Source: Ctena decussata (taxonomy: Eukaryota > Mollusca > Bivalvia > Lucinida > Lucinidae). From it: a DNA stretch of 64,000 bases. Of this stretch, positions 23,278-35,737 are shown piece by piece (within the stretch, counting starts at the first letter, position 1; each line of letters opens with the position of its first letter). The stretch spans positions 51,954,858 through 52,018,857 of the forward strand of contig OZ022503.1 of NCBI GenBank assembly GCA_963989385.1, given 5' to 3'. Position numbers and translations under genes: made by a program. The notes beneath the pieces are model-generated. The model searched no databases, was not told where the DNA came from, and worked only from the letters and a program-made list of their open reading frames with translations.

Positions 23278-23898
23278 AACAAAGTACCGATTTTTAACAT
23301 TTCCAAAGTCTACTTTTGAGAGTTTGAGATAAGTAGAATAGTTATAATATCCTGCAGTTTTTGCCACTGAGACACACATTGCAGGCCTAGTAGAGCAGTG
23401 GTATCAGGCTCTGCGCTGTTTGCAGTTCAGTCTCATCAAGACAGCGAACACAAAATGTTGAATCATCATTGAATCAACGTTGATTCAATGTGATTCAATA
23501 TTTTGTGATCAGTTGGTGAACTAAAGCAAAGTACCTTCAAGAAGCCTCTTTATCACTAAGTAAAAGTTTGCGCCTCATATAATCAGCTATGTCTAAAGTA
23601 ACATGTAACCGTCAATATCAACGTTAATTCAAGGTCATAGTATTTAACGTGAATGACACGCCGTTGTTTCAGCGTTGTGTGTCAGCTGAGCATGAGCTGT
23701 TCAGTTCAATTCTCCTAACGACGTTCCCCAAGTGGCACAGCGGTACGTAACCATAGTTGCACGCACTTGTCGCCGTGTTTGCCGGGAGGCCGGGTGATGG
23801 TCTAAATATATATAGTGTTGTTTGCCAAAGTGTTGCTTACTACGCGAAAAGAACAAATTCCTTTTTTTGTAATATTACTGCGCATTCTTTAAGAGCTG

Positions 23899-24056
23899 GA
23901 GCGGCTGTAGTGTAGTGTATAACACTCCAGACTACCAATCTAGGGGTCGCAAGATCGATCCCCCGCTTCTCCGGTCTTTCGGATGAGACTATAAACCGAG
24001 GTCCCGTCTCCATATGAACTCGTTGTTGGTGGGACGTTAAACCCGAGTTCACTCAC
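23899..24056 (+). mobile_element. SINE-1, unit 7
   Basis: Same element. The right-hand duplication has a private change, TCTTTAATAGCTG. Confidence 0.83.
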
Positions 24057-24100
24057 TCTTTAATAGCTGTACCATCGGAAAAATACCACATGCGACGAGA

Positions 24101-24301
24101 TGATGATGGATGATGACTTGTGATTTTACGTCCTTTTCAACAGTATTTCAGTTATATCAGGACGATGGAAGGATGATAATGAAAGGCCGTGTGCAATGGA
24201 ACCCCGTTTACGGTAGGAAAGATTCTCGCCTCAAGCGGGATTCGAACCCGGTCCGCTAGATCAGTAGGCCAACGCTTAACCCACAGAGCTACCGGGGCTC
24301 C
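24101..24301 (-). mobile_element. SINE-2, unit 7
   Basis: Same allele combination as units 1 and 2 (GGCCGTGTGC with the derived A-box). Confidence 0.86.
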
Positions 24302-26972
24302 CATGCGACGAGAAGAATCAGCCCAGTCTGTGGTAACATTTATGCGTTCACAACATGTATAAACAATCTTGAGCATCATATACTGGAGCGCCGTAAAGTG
24401 TGAGAAAGGAATTGACACTAATCGGACTGCATTCGCTTTTACCAAGATGGGGTGAAACCTTGAATATACCTCGTGTCGTGATAAAAAACCAGTCCTATGT
24501 TATACGCGTGTCTAGACTGGATGCATGCGCAATCAGAACAGGGTAGACTACACATGAGCGTAGACATATCTTGGCACTTCCTGGTTGCGAATACATATTT
24601 TGCTTCAAACATTATGGGCTGCACGCACATTTTTCCTTGCGGAGGCCATTTTAAGTCATGTCGTGATAAAATCAGCCTTATCATACATGCAAAACACATA
24701 TGTCCAGACTAGTCTGTGCACTAGCACAAACAGAACTGGGTAGGTGCACTAAGTATGCCTTCTGGGAATCAAACAGTGCACTGCACTTACTCCGACAGAT
24801 TACACAGTTGCATAGACTTATCTTGGTACCCAAGTTTGCGTACAGCGTCAAACATATTTTGCCCGCACAAGGCTCATAACTTTCAACACAAGGGATGAGC
24901 ATAAAATGCACGTGCAAATATGACCGACCATTGATTGTCTTGATTATAAGAGCCATACCCTTGGAAAATTGCCACATGTGACGAGAAGAATCAGCCCAGT
25001 CTGTGGTAACAGTTATGCGTTCACAACATATGTATAAACAATCTTGAGTATCATACACTGGAGCGCCGTAAAGTGTGCTAAAGGAATTGACACTAATCGG
25101 ACTGCATTCGCTTTAACCAAGATGGGGTGAAACACATTTTTCCTTGCGCATACCTCGTGTCGTGATAAAACCAGTCCTATGTCATACGCAAAACACGCGT
25201 GTCTAGACTGGATGCATGCGCAATTAGAACAGGGTAGACTACACATTGGGTAGACATATCTTGGTACTGCCTGGTTACGTATACATACACATTTCCCCAC
25301 AAAAACATTATGGGCTGAACACTCATTTTTCCTTGCGCAGGCCGTTTGAGTCTTGTCGTGATAAAATCAGCCTGATGATGTATGCAAAACACCTAAGTCC
25401 AGACTAGTCTGTGCACTAGCACAATCAGAACAGGGTAGGCGCAATAAGTATGCCTTCTGGGAACCAAACAGTGCACTGCACTTACTCTGACAGACTGCGC
25501 AGTTGCATAGACTTATCTTGGTACCCACTTTTTGCGCATAGCCGCAAACATATTTTGCTCGGACAAGGTTCATAACGTTCAACAAAAGAGATGAGCCTAA
25601 AATGCACGTGCAAATATTACCGACCCTTGATTATCAATGATGTAACCCAAGAGCTGTTAGATTAACAAACAATTGCCGCAGTAATCCTAAATTTTGGGAT
25701 AGATGTATCTGAGAAATCAGTTTAGAATCAGATCAAGATGTGCAATGCGTCATATCCTATCAGTATTTTTGACACTCTATCGGCTAGTATAAGCACCTGT
25801 TCAAATTTTAGAATAATTACAGTAATTTACAGGTGTCCCAATAGAGAGGGAAAATTAAACCGATGCAAACTGTTTGAACAGCATTACAGTACGCCCAGCA
25901 GGCACATGACGTCGTAATGATGTCGAAATGGTGTCACTGTGACGCCCCCATGCCGTATCGACGTCAATACTACGTCAGTCCGACGTCTTGTAACTGCTGG
26001 GCAGTAAAGTATATCCCAGCGGGCGCATGACGTCAGAATGACGTCGATATGTTGTAATCTGGTTGCGTCGACGTCAATGCGACGTCATTATAACGCTGTG
26101 TGCCAGCTGGGTAGTATGAATCAATGTGCAGATCTGATCCATCTCTTTGGGCTTTCCATTAGGTATCAGAAAAAAATAATGAAATTAGAAGTCTGTCCAC
26201 AGTCACAACTGAGTATTCTATGTCCACGTTTCATTAGCATCGATCTTCAGACGAAGAAAGCAATTCGATAGGGAAAAGAAATGATGCCAAAATTTGTACA
26301 TTTTGCCAAATTCTACATTTCGATCATACAAAACTAAAATTGACAAGAAAGAATTCATAACTGCCTTTTTAATTTATTTATTATTTTTTATTTGTTTTAA
26401 TTATTGCAGAACTTAAATGTACAGATAATTAGTTGTGTCTGCGTGTGTGTTTTACTGCTCAAATTTTAGTATGTGCTACATAGAAATTTTGGCATGCATT
26501 TATTATTCTAACGGACCACTAGGGTTTAGCTCCCATAAAGTGCGGGTCACTATGGTGCTTATATGGGTTCCATCTGTTTGTGCGACTCCACTTTGGTTGA
26601 AGGTATATCATTGTAGAGTCCGGATGCGCTTAAACAGGCGCACAGGCTGCGACCTTGTACCCATGCCCCTGTGCTTGCGCCACGTCTATTGTGTAGAGAC
26701 AGGCCGCAGTAAAAGTATCAAGGACGCAGTAGACAGACAGTAGACACTTCATTGGACAGTAAGTAGTATACAGAAAACCGCGAACAGCATGCACTTCTTT
26801 TCAGCATGCTCCAAAAGGAAGAGCGAGTAGACAGCGCACAGTAGTCGGTAAACGGTAGACTTTAACGTAGAAAGAAACGTATTTTCCTTCGCACAGCTTA
26901 AAATACATGTATGGGGGGATATAAAAGAAAAAATAATAAAACTAGAAAATAAATAAAGAAAAGCAGGCAAAA

Positions 26973-27090
26973 GTCTGCAACTCCCGGTATTCCCAGACGA
27001 TTACCCATCCAAATACTTACCGGGTTCGACGTTGCTTAACTTCGGTGATCGGACGAGAATTGGTGTTTTCAAGGTCATATGGCGGTAGAC
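26973..27090 (-). rRNA. 5S rRNA-like segment, copy 8
   Basis: Reads identical to copy 1, with its TTTT terminator at 26969-26972. Confidence 0.77.
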
Positions 27091-27712
27091 AACAAAGTAC
27101 CGATTTTTAACATTTCCAAAGTCTACTTTTGAGAGTTTGAGATAAGTAGAATAGTTATAATATCCTGCAGTTTTTGCCACTGAGACACACATTGCAGGCC
27201 TAGTAGAGCAGTGGTATCAGGCTCTGCGCTGTTTGCAGTTCAGTCTCATCAAGACAGCGAACACAAAATGTTGAATCATCATTGAATCAACGTTGATTCA
27301 ATGTGATTCAATAGTTTGTGATCAGTTGGTGAACTAAAGCAAAGTACCTTCAAGAAGCCTCTTTATCACTAAGTAAAAGTTTGCGCCTCATATAATCAGC
27401 TATGTCTAAAGTAACATGTAACCGTCAATATCAACGTTAATTCAAGGTCATAGCATTTAACGTGGATGACACGCCGTTGTTTCAGCGTTGTGTGTCAGCT
27501 GAGCATGAGCTGTTCAGTTCAATTCTCCTAACGACGTTCCCCAAGTGGCACAGCGGTACGTAACCATAGTTGCACGCACTTGTCGCCGTGTTTGCCGGGA
27601 GGCCGGGTGATGGTCTAAATATATATAGTGTTGTTTGCCAAAGTGTTGCTTACTACGCGAAAAGAACAAATTCCTTTTTTTTGTAATATTACTGTGCATT
27701 CTTTAAGAGCTG

Positions 27713-27870
27713 GAGCGGCTGTAGTGTAGTGTATAACACTCCAGACTACCAATCTAGGGGTCGCAAGATCGATCCCCCGCTTCTCCGGTCTTTCGGATGA
27801 GACTATAAACCGAGGTCCCGTCTCCATATGAACTCGTTGTTGGTGGGACGTTAAACCCGAGTTCACTCAC
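27713..27870 (+). mobile_element. SINE-1, unit 8
   Basis: Same element with both duplications; the 8-T run and ACTGTGCATTC are shared with unit 3. Confidence 0.83.
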
Positions 27871-27914
27871 TCTTTAAGAGCTGTACCATCGGAAAAATAC
27901 CACATGCGACGAGA

Positions 27915-28115
27915 TGATGATGGATGATGACTTGTGATTTTACGTCCTTTTCAACAGTATTTCAGTTATATCAGGACGATGGAAGGATGATAATGAAAGG
28001 CTGTGTGCAATGGAACCCCGTTTACGGTAGGAAAGATTCTCGCCTCAAGCGGGATTCGAACCCGGTCCGCTAGATCAGTAGGCCAACGCTTAACCCACTG
28101 AGCTACCGGGGCTCC
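27915..28115 (-). mobile_element. SINE-2, unit 8
   Basis: Canonical A-box GCTCAGTGGG as in unit 3. Confidence 0.86.
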
Positions 28116-30784
28116 CATGCGACGAGAAGAATCAGCCCAGTCTGTGGTAACATTTATGCGTTCACAACATGTATAAACAATCTTGAGCATCATATACTGG
28201 AGCGCCGTAAAGTGTGAGAAAGGAATTGACACTAATCGGACTGCATTCGCTTTTACCAAGATGGGGTGAAACCTTGCATATACCTCGTGTCGTGATAAAA
28301 CCAGTCCTATGTTATACGCGTGTCTAGACTGGATGCATGCGCAATCAGAACAGGGTAGACTACACATGAGCGTAGACATATCTTGGCACTTCCTGGTTGC
28401 GAATACATATTTTGCTTCAAACATTATGGGCTGCACGCACATTTTTCCTTGCGGAGGCCATTTTAAGTCATGTCGTGATAAAATCAGCCTTATCATACAT
28501 GCAAAACACATATGTCCAGACTAGTCTGTGCACTAGCACAAACAGAACTGGGTAGGTGCACTAAGTATGCCTTCTGGGAATCAAACAGTGCACTGCACTT
28601 ACTCCGACAGATTACACAGTTGCATAGACTTATCTTGGTACCCAAGTTTGCGTACAGCGTCAAACATATTTTGCCCGCACAAGGCTCATAACTTTCAACA
28701 CAAGGGATGAGCATAAAATGCACGTGCAAATATGACCGACCATTGATTGTCTTGATTATAAGAGCCATACCCTTGGAAAATTGCCACATGTGACGAGAAG
28801 AATCAGCCCAGTCTGTGGTAACAGTTATGCGTTCACAACATATGTATAAACAATCTTGAGTATCATACACTGGAGCGCCGTAAAGTGTGCTAAAGGAATT
28901 GACACTAATCGGACTGCATTCGCTTTAACCAAGATGGGGTGAAACACATTTTTCCTTGCGCATACCTCGTGTCGTGATAAAACCAGTCCTATGTCATACG
29001 CAAAACACGCGTGTCTAGACTGGATGCATGCGCAATTAGAACAGGGTAGACTACACATTGGGTAGACATATCTTGGTACTGCCTGGTTACGTATACATAC
29101 ACATTTCCCCACAAAAACATTATGGGCTGAACACTCATTTTTCCTTGCGCAGGCCGTTTGAGTCTTGTCGTGATAAAATCAGCCTGATGATGTATGCAAA
29201 ACACCTAAGTCCAGACTAGTCTGTGCACTAGCACAATCAGAACAGGGTAGGCGCAATAAGTATGCCTTCTGGGAACCAAACAGTGCACTGCACTTACTCT
29301 GACAGACTGCGCAGTTGCATAGACTTATCTTGGTACCCACTTTTTGCGCATAGCCGCAAACATATTTTGCTCGGACAAGGTTCATAACGTTCAACAAAAG
29401 AGATGAGCCTAAAATGCACGTGCAAATATTACCGACCCTTGATTATCAATGATGTAACCCAAGAGCTGTTAGATTAACAAACAATTGCCGCAGTAATCCT
29501 AAATTTTGGGATAGATGTATCTGAGAAATCAGTTTAGAATCAGATCAAGATGTGCAATGCGTCATATCCTATCAGTATTTTTGACACTCTATCGGCTAGT
29601 ATAAGCACCTGTTCAAATTTTAGAATAATTACAGTAATTTACAGGTGTCCCAATAGAGAGGGAAAATTAAACCGATGCAAACTGTTTGAACAGCATTACA
29701 GTACGCCCAGCAGGCACATGACGTCGTAATGATGTCGAAATGGTGTCACTGTGACGCCCCCATGCCGTATCGACGTCAATACTACGTCAGTCCGACGTCT
29801 TGTAACTGCTGGGCAGTAAAGTATATCCCAGCGGGCGCATGACGTCAGAATGACGTCGATATGTTGTAATCTGGTTGCGTCGACGTCAATGCGACGTCAT
29901 TATAACGCTGTGTGCCAGCTGGGTAGTATGAATCAATGTGCAGATCTGATCCATCTCTTTGGGCTTTCCATTAGGTATCAGAAAAAAATAATGAAATTAG
30001 AAGTCTGTCCACAGTCACAACTGAGTATTCTATGTCCACGTTTCATTAGCATCGATCTTCAGACGAAGAAAGCAATTCGATAGGGAAAAGAAATGATGCC
30101 AAAATTTGTACATTTTGCCAAATTCTACATTTCGATCATACAAAACTAAAATTGACAAGAAAGAATTCATAACTGCCTTTTTAATTTATTTATTATTTTT
30201 TATTTGTTTTAATTATTGCAGAACTTAAATGTACAGATAATTAGTTGTGTCTGCGTGTGTGTTTTACTGCTCAAATTTTAGTATGTGCTACATAGAAATT
30301 TTGGCATGCATTTATTATTCTAACGGACCACTAGGGTTTAGCTCCCATAAAGTGCGGGTCACTATGGTGCTTATATGGGTTCCATCTGTTTGTGCGACTC
30401 CACTTTGGTTGAAGGTATATCATTGTAGAGTCCGGATGCGCTTAAACAGGCGCACAGGCTGCGACCTTGTACCCATGCCCCTGTGCTTGCGCCACGTCTA
30501 TGTTGTAGAGACAGGCCGCAGTAAAAGTATCAAGGACGCAGTAGACAGACAGTAGACACTTCATTGGACAGTAAGTAGTATACAGAAAACCGCGAACAGC
30601 ATGCACTTCTTTTCAGCATGCTCCAAAAGGAAGAGCGAGTAGACAGCGCACAGTAGTCGGTAAACGGTAGACTTTAACGTAGAAAGAAACGTATTTTCCT
30701 TCGCACAGCTTAAAATACATGTATGGGGGGATATAAAAGAAAAAATAATAAAACTAGAAAATAAATAAAGAAAAGCAGGCAAAA

Positions 30785-30902
30785 GTCTGCAACTCCCGGT
30801 ATTCCCAGACGATTACCCATCCAAATACTTACCGGGTTCGACGTTGCTTAACTTCGGTGATCGGACGAGAATTGGTGTTTTCAAGGTCATATGGCGGTAG
30901 AC
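30785..30902 (-). rRNA. 5S rRNA-like segment, copy 9
   Basis: Reads identical to copy 1, with its TTTT terminator at 30781-30784. Confidence 0.77.
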
Positions 30903-31523
30903 AACAAAGTACCGATTTTTAACATTTCCAAAGTCTACTTTTGAGAGTTTGAGATAAGTAGAATAGTTATAATATCCTGCAGTTTTTGCCACTGAGACAC
31001 ACATTGCAGGCCTAGTAGAGCAGTGGTATCAGGCTCTGCGCTGTTTGCAGTTCAGTCTCATCAAGACAGCGAACACAAAATGTTGAATCATCATTGAATC
31101 AACGTTGATTCAATGTGATTCAATAGTTTGTGATCAGTTGGTGAACTAAAGCAAAGTACCTTCAAGAAGCCTCTTTATCACTAAGTAAAAGTTTGCGCCT
31201 CATATAATCAGCTATGTCTAAAGTAACATGTAACCGTCAATATCAACGTTAATTCAAGGTCATAGCATTTAACGTGGATGACACGCCGTTGTTTCAGCGT
31301 TGTGTGTCAGCTGAGCATGAGCTGTTCAGTTCAATTCTCCTAACGACGTTCCCCAAGTGGCACAGCGGTACGTAACCATAGTTGCACGCACTTGTCGCCG
31401 TGTTTGCCGGGAGGCCGGGTGATGGTCTAAATATATATAGTGTTGTTTGCCAAAGTGTTGCTTACTACGCGAAAAGAACAAATTCCTTTTTTTGTAATAT
31501 TACTGCGCATTCTTTAAGAGCTG

Positions 31524-31681
31524 GAGCGGCTGTAGTGTAGTGTATAACACTCCAGACTACCAATCTAGGGGTCGCAAGATCGATCCCCCGCTTCTCCGGT
31601 CTTTCGGATGAGACTATAAACCGAGGTCCCGTCTCCATATGAACTCGTTGTTGGTGGGACGTTAAACCCGAGTTCACTCAC
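31524..31681 (+). mobile_element. SINE-1, unit 9
   Basis: Same element with both 13-bp duplications intact. Confidence 0.83.
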
Positions 31682-31725
31682 TCTTTAAGAGCTGTACCAT
31701 CGGAAAAATACCACATGCGACGAGA

Positions 31726-31926
31726 TGATGATGGATGATGACTTGTGATTTTACGTCCTTTTCAACAGTATTTCAGTTATATCAGGACGATGGAAGGATG
31801 ATAATGAAAGGCTGTGTGCAATGGAACCCCGTTTACGGTAGGAAAGATTCTCGCCTCAAGCGGGATTCGAACCCGGTCCGCTAGATCAGTAGGCCAACGC
31901 TTAACCCACAGAGCTACCGGGGCTCA
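31726..31926 (-). mobile_element. SINE-2, unit 9
   Basis: Extended duplication CACATGCGACGAGA as in units 6, 10 and 11. Confidence 0.86.
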
Positions 31927-34595
31927 CATGCGACGAGAAGAATCAGCCCAGTCTGTGGTAACATTTATGCGTTCACAACATGTATAAACAATCTTATGCA
32001 TCATATACTGGAGCGCCGTAAAGTGTGAGAAAGGAATTGACACTAATCGGACTGCATTCGCTTTTACCAAGATGGGGTGAAACCTTGCATATACCTCGTG
32101 TCGTGATAAAACCAATCCTATGTTATACGCGTGTCTAGACTGGATGCATGCGCAATCAGAACAGGGTAGACTACACATGAGCGTAGACATATCTTGGCAC
32201 TTCCTGGTTGCGAATACATATTTTGCTTCAAACATTATGGGCTGCACGCACATTTTTCCTTGCGGAGGCCATTTTAAGTCATGTCGTGATAAAATCAGCC
32301 TTATCATACATGCAAAACACATATGTCCAGACTAGTCTGTGCACTAGCACAAACAGAACTGGGTAGGTGCACTAAGTATGCCTTCTGGGAATCAAACAGT
32401 GCACTGCACTTACTCCGACAGATTACACAGTTGCATAGACTTATCTTGGTACCCAAGTTTGCGTACAGCGTCAAACATATTTTGCCCGCACAAGGCTCAT
32501 AACTTTCAACACAAGGGATGAGCATAAAATGCACGTGCAAATATGACCGACCATTGATTGTCTTGATTATAAGAGCCATACCCTTGGAAAATTGCCACAT
32601 GTGACGAGAAGAATCAGCCCAGTCTGTGGTAACAGTTATGCGTTCACAACATATGTATAAACAATCTTGAGTATCATACACTGGAGCGCCGTAAAGTGTG
32701 CTAAAGGAATTGACACTAATCGGACTGCATTCGCTTTAACCAAGATGGGGTGAAACACATTTTTCCTTGCGCATACCTCGTGTCGTGATAAAACCAGTCC
32801 TATGTCATACGCAAAACACGCGTGTCTAGACTGGATGCATGCGCAATTAGAACAGGGTAGACTACACATTGGGTAGACATATCTTGGTACTGCCTGGTTA
32901 CGTATACATACACATTTCCCCACAAAAACATTATGGGCTGAACACTCATTTTTCCTTGCGCAGGCCGTTTGAGTCTTGTCGTGATAAAATCAGCCTGATG
33001 ATGTATGCAAAACACCTAAGTCCAGACTAGTCTGTGCACTAGCACAATCAGAACAGGGTAGGCGCAATAAGTATGCCTTCTGGGAACCAAACAGTGCACT
33101 GCACTTACTCTGACAGACTGCGCAGTTGCATAGACTTATCTTGGTACCCACTTTTTGCGCATAGCCGCAAACATATTTTGCTCGGACAAGGTTCATAACG
33201 TTCAACAAAAGAGATGAGCCTAAAATGCACGTGCAAATATTACCGACCCTTGATTATCAATGATGTAACCCAAGAGCTGTTAGATTAACAAACAATTGCC
33301 GCAGTAATCCTAAATTTTGGGATAGATGTATCTGAGAAATCAGTTTAGAATCAGATCAAGATGTGCAATGCGTCATATCCTATCAGTATTTTTGACACTC
33401 TATCGGCTAGTATAAGCACCTGTTCAAATTTTAGAATAATTACAGTAATTTACAGGTGTCCCAATAGAGAGGGAAAATTAAACCGATGCAAACTGTTTGA
33501 ACAGCATTACAGTACGCCCAGCAGGCACATGACGTCGTAATGATGTCGAAATGGTGTCACTGTGACGCCCCCATGCCGTATCGACGTCAATACTACGTCA
33601 GTCCGACGTCTTGTAACTGCTGGGCAGTAAAGTATATCCCAGCGGGCGCATGACGTCAGAATGACGTCGATATGTTGTAATCTGGTTGCGTCGACGTCAA
33701 TGCGACGTCATTATAACGCTGTGTGCCAGCTGGGTAGTATGAATCAATGTGCAGATCTGATCCATCTCTTTGGGCTTTCCATTAGGTATCAGAAAAAAAT
33801 AATGAAATTAGAAGTCTGTCCACAGTCACAACTGAGTATTCTATGTCCACGTTTCATTAGCATCGATCTTCAGACGAAGAAAGCAATTCGATAGGGAAAA
33901 GAAATGATGCCAAAATTTGTACATTTTGCCAAATTCTACATTTCGATCATACAAAACTAAAATTGACAAGAAAGAATTCATAACTGCCTTTTTAATTTAT
34001 TTATTATTTTTTATTTGTTTTAATTATTGCAGAACTTAAATGTACAGATAATTAGTTGTGTCTGCGTGTGTGTTTTACTGCTCAAATTTTAGTATGTGCT
34101 ACATAGAAATTTTGGCATGCATTTATTATTCTAACGGACCACTAGGGTTTAGCTCCCATAAAGTGCGGGTCACTATGGTGCTTATATGGGTTCCATCTGT
34201 TTGTGCGACTCCACTTTGGTTGAAGGTATATCATTGTAGAGTCCGGATGCGCTTAAACAGGCGCACAGGCTGCGACCTTGTACCCATGCCCCTGTGCTTG
34301 CGCCACGTCTATGTTGTAGAGACAGGCCGCAGTAAAAGTATCAAGGACGCAGTAGACAGACAGTAGACACTTCATTGGACAGTAAGTAGTATACAGAAAA
34401 CCGCGAACAGCATGCACTTCTTTTCAGCATGCTCCAAAAGGAAGAGCGAGTAGACAGCGCACAGTAGTCGGTAAACGGTAGACTTTAACGTAGAAAGAAA
34501 CGTATTTTCCTTCGCACAGCTTAAAATACATGTATGGGGGGATATAAAAGAAAAAATAATAAAACTAGAAAATAAATAAAGAAAAGCAGGCAAAA

Positions 34596-34713
34596 GTCTG
34601 CAACTCCCGGTATTCCCAGACGATTACCCATCCAAATACTTACCGGGTTCGACGTTGCTTAACTTCGGTGATCGGACGAGAATTGGTGTTTTCAAGGTCA
34701 TATGGCGGTAGAC
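34596..34713 (-). rRNA. 5S rRNA-like segment, copy 10
   Basis: Reads identical to copy 1, with its TTTT terminator at 34592-34595. Confidence 0.77.
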
Positions 34714-35334
34714 AACAAAGTACCGATTTTTAACATTTCCAAAGTCTACTTTTGAGAGTTTGAGATAAGTAGAATAGTTATAATATCCTGCAGTTTTTGC
34801 CACTGAGACACACATTGCAGGCCTAGTAGAGCAGTGGTATCAGGCTCTGCGCTGTTTGCAGTTCAGTCTCATCAAGACAGCGAACACAAAATGTTGAATC
34901 ATCATTGAATCAACGTTGATTCAATGTGATTCAATAGTTTGTGATCAGTTGGTGAACTAAAGCAAAGTACCTTCAAGAAGCCTCTTTATCACTAAGTAAA
35001 AGTTTGCGCCTCATATAATCAGCTATGTCTAAAGTAACATGTAACCGTCAATATCAACGTTAATTCAAGGTCATAGCATTTAACGTGGATGACACGCCGT
35101 TGTTTCAGCGTTGTGTGTCAGCTGAGCATGAGCTGTTCAGTTCAATTCTCCTAACGACGTTCCCCAAGTGGCACAGCGGTACGTAACCATAGTTGCACGC
35201 ACTTGTCGCCGTGTTTGCCGGGAGGCCGGGTGATGGTCTAAATATATATAGTGTTGTTTGCCAAAGTGTTGCTTACTACGCGAAAAGAACAAATTCCTTT
35301 TTTTGTAATATTACTGCGCATTCTTTAAGAGCTG

Positions 35335-35492
35335 GAGCGGCTGTAGTGTAGTGTATAACACTCCAGACTACCAATCTAGGGGTCGCAAGATCGATCCCCC
35401 GCTTCTCCGGTCTTTCGGATGAGACTATAAACCGAGGTCCCGTCTCCATATGAACTCGTTGTTGGTGGGACGTTAAACCCGAGTTCACTCAC
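35335..35492 (+). mobile_element. SINE-1, unit 10
   Basis: Same element with both 13-bp duplications intact. Confidence 0.83.
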
Positions 35493-35536
35493 TCTTTAAG
35501 AGCTGTACCATCGGAAAAATACCACATGCGACGAGA

Positions 35537-35737
35537 TGATGATGGATGATGACTTGTGATTTTACGTCCTTTTCAACAGTATTTCAGTTATATCAGGACG
35601 ATGGAAGGATGATAATGAAAGGCTGTGTGCAATGGAACCCCGTTTACGGTAGGAAAGATTCTCGCCTCAAGCGGGATTCGAACCCGGTCCGCTAGATCAG
35701 TAGGCCAACGCTTAACCCACAGAGCTACCGGGGCTCA
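35537..35737 (-). mobile_element. SINE-2, unit 10
   Basis: Extended duplication CACATGCGACGAGA as in units 6, 9 and 11. Confidence 0.86.

Larger units (their letters stand above)
23160..26972. repeat. Array unit 7 (3813 bp)
   Basis: Allele set of units 1 and 2. Private changes: TAATAGCTG at the SINE-1 right duplication and GTCTATTGTGTAG near 26690. MITE-like pair at 25892-26112. Confidence 0.95.
26973..30784. repeat. Array unit 8 (3812 bp)
   Basis: Sister of unit 3, but with CTTGCATATACC and GCGTCAAAC. MITE-like pair at 29704-29924. Confidence 0.95.
30785..34595. repeat. Array unit 9 (3811 bp)
   Basis: Group 6/9/10/11 allele set with GCGTCAAAC. MITE-like pair at 33515-33735. Confidence 0.95.
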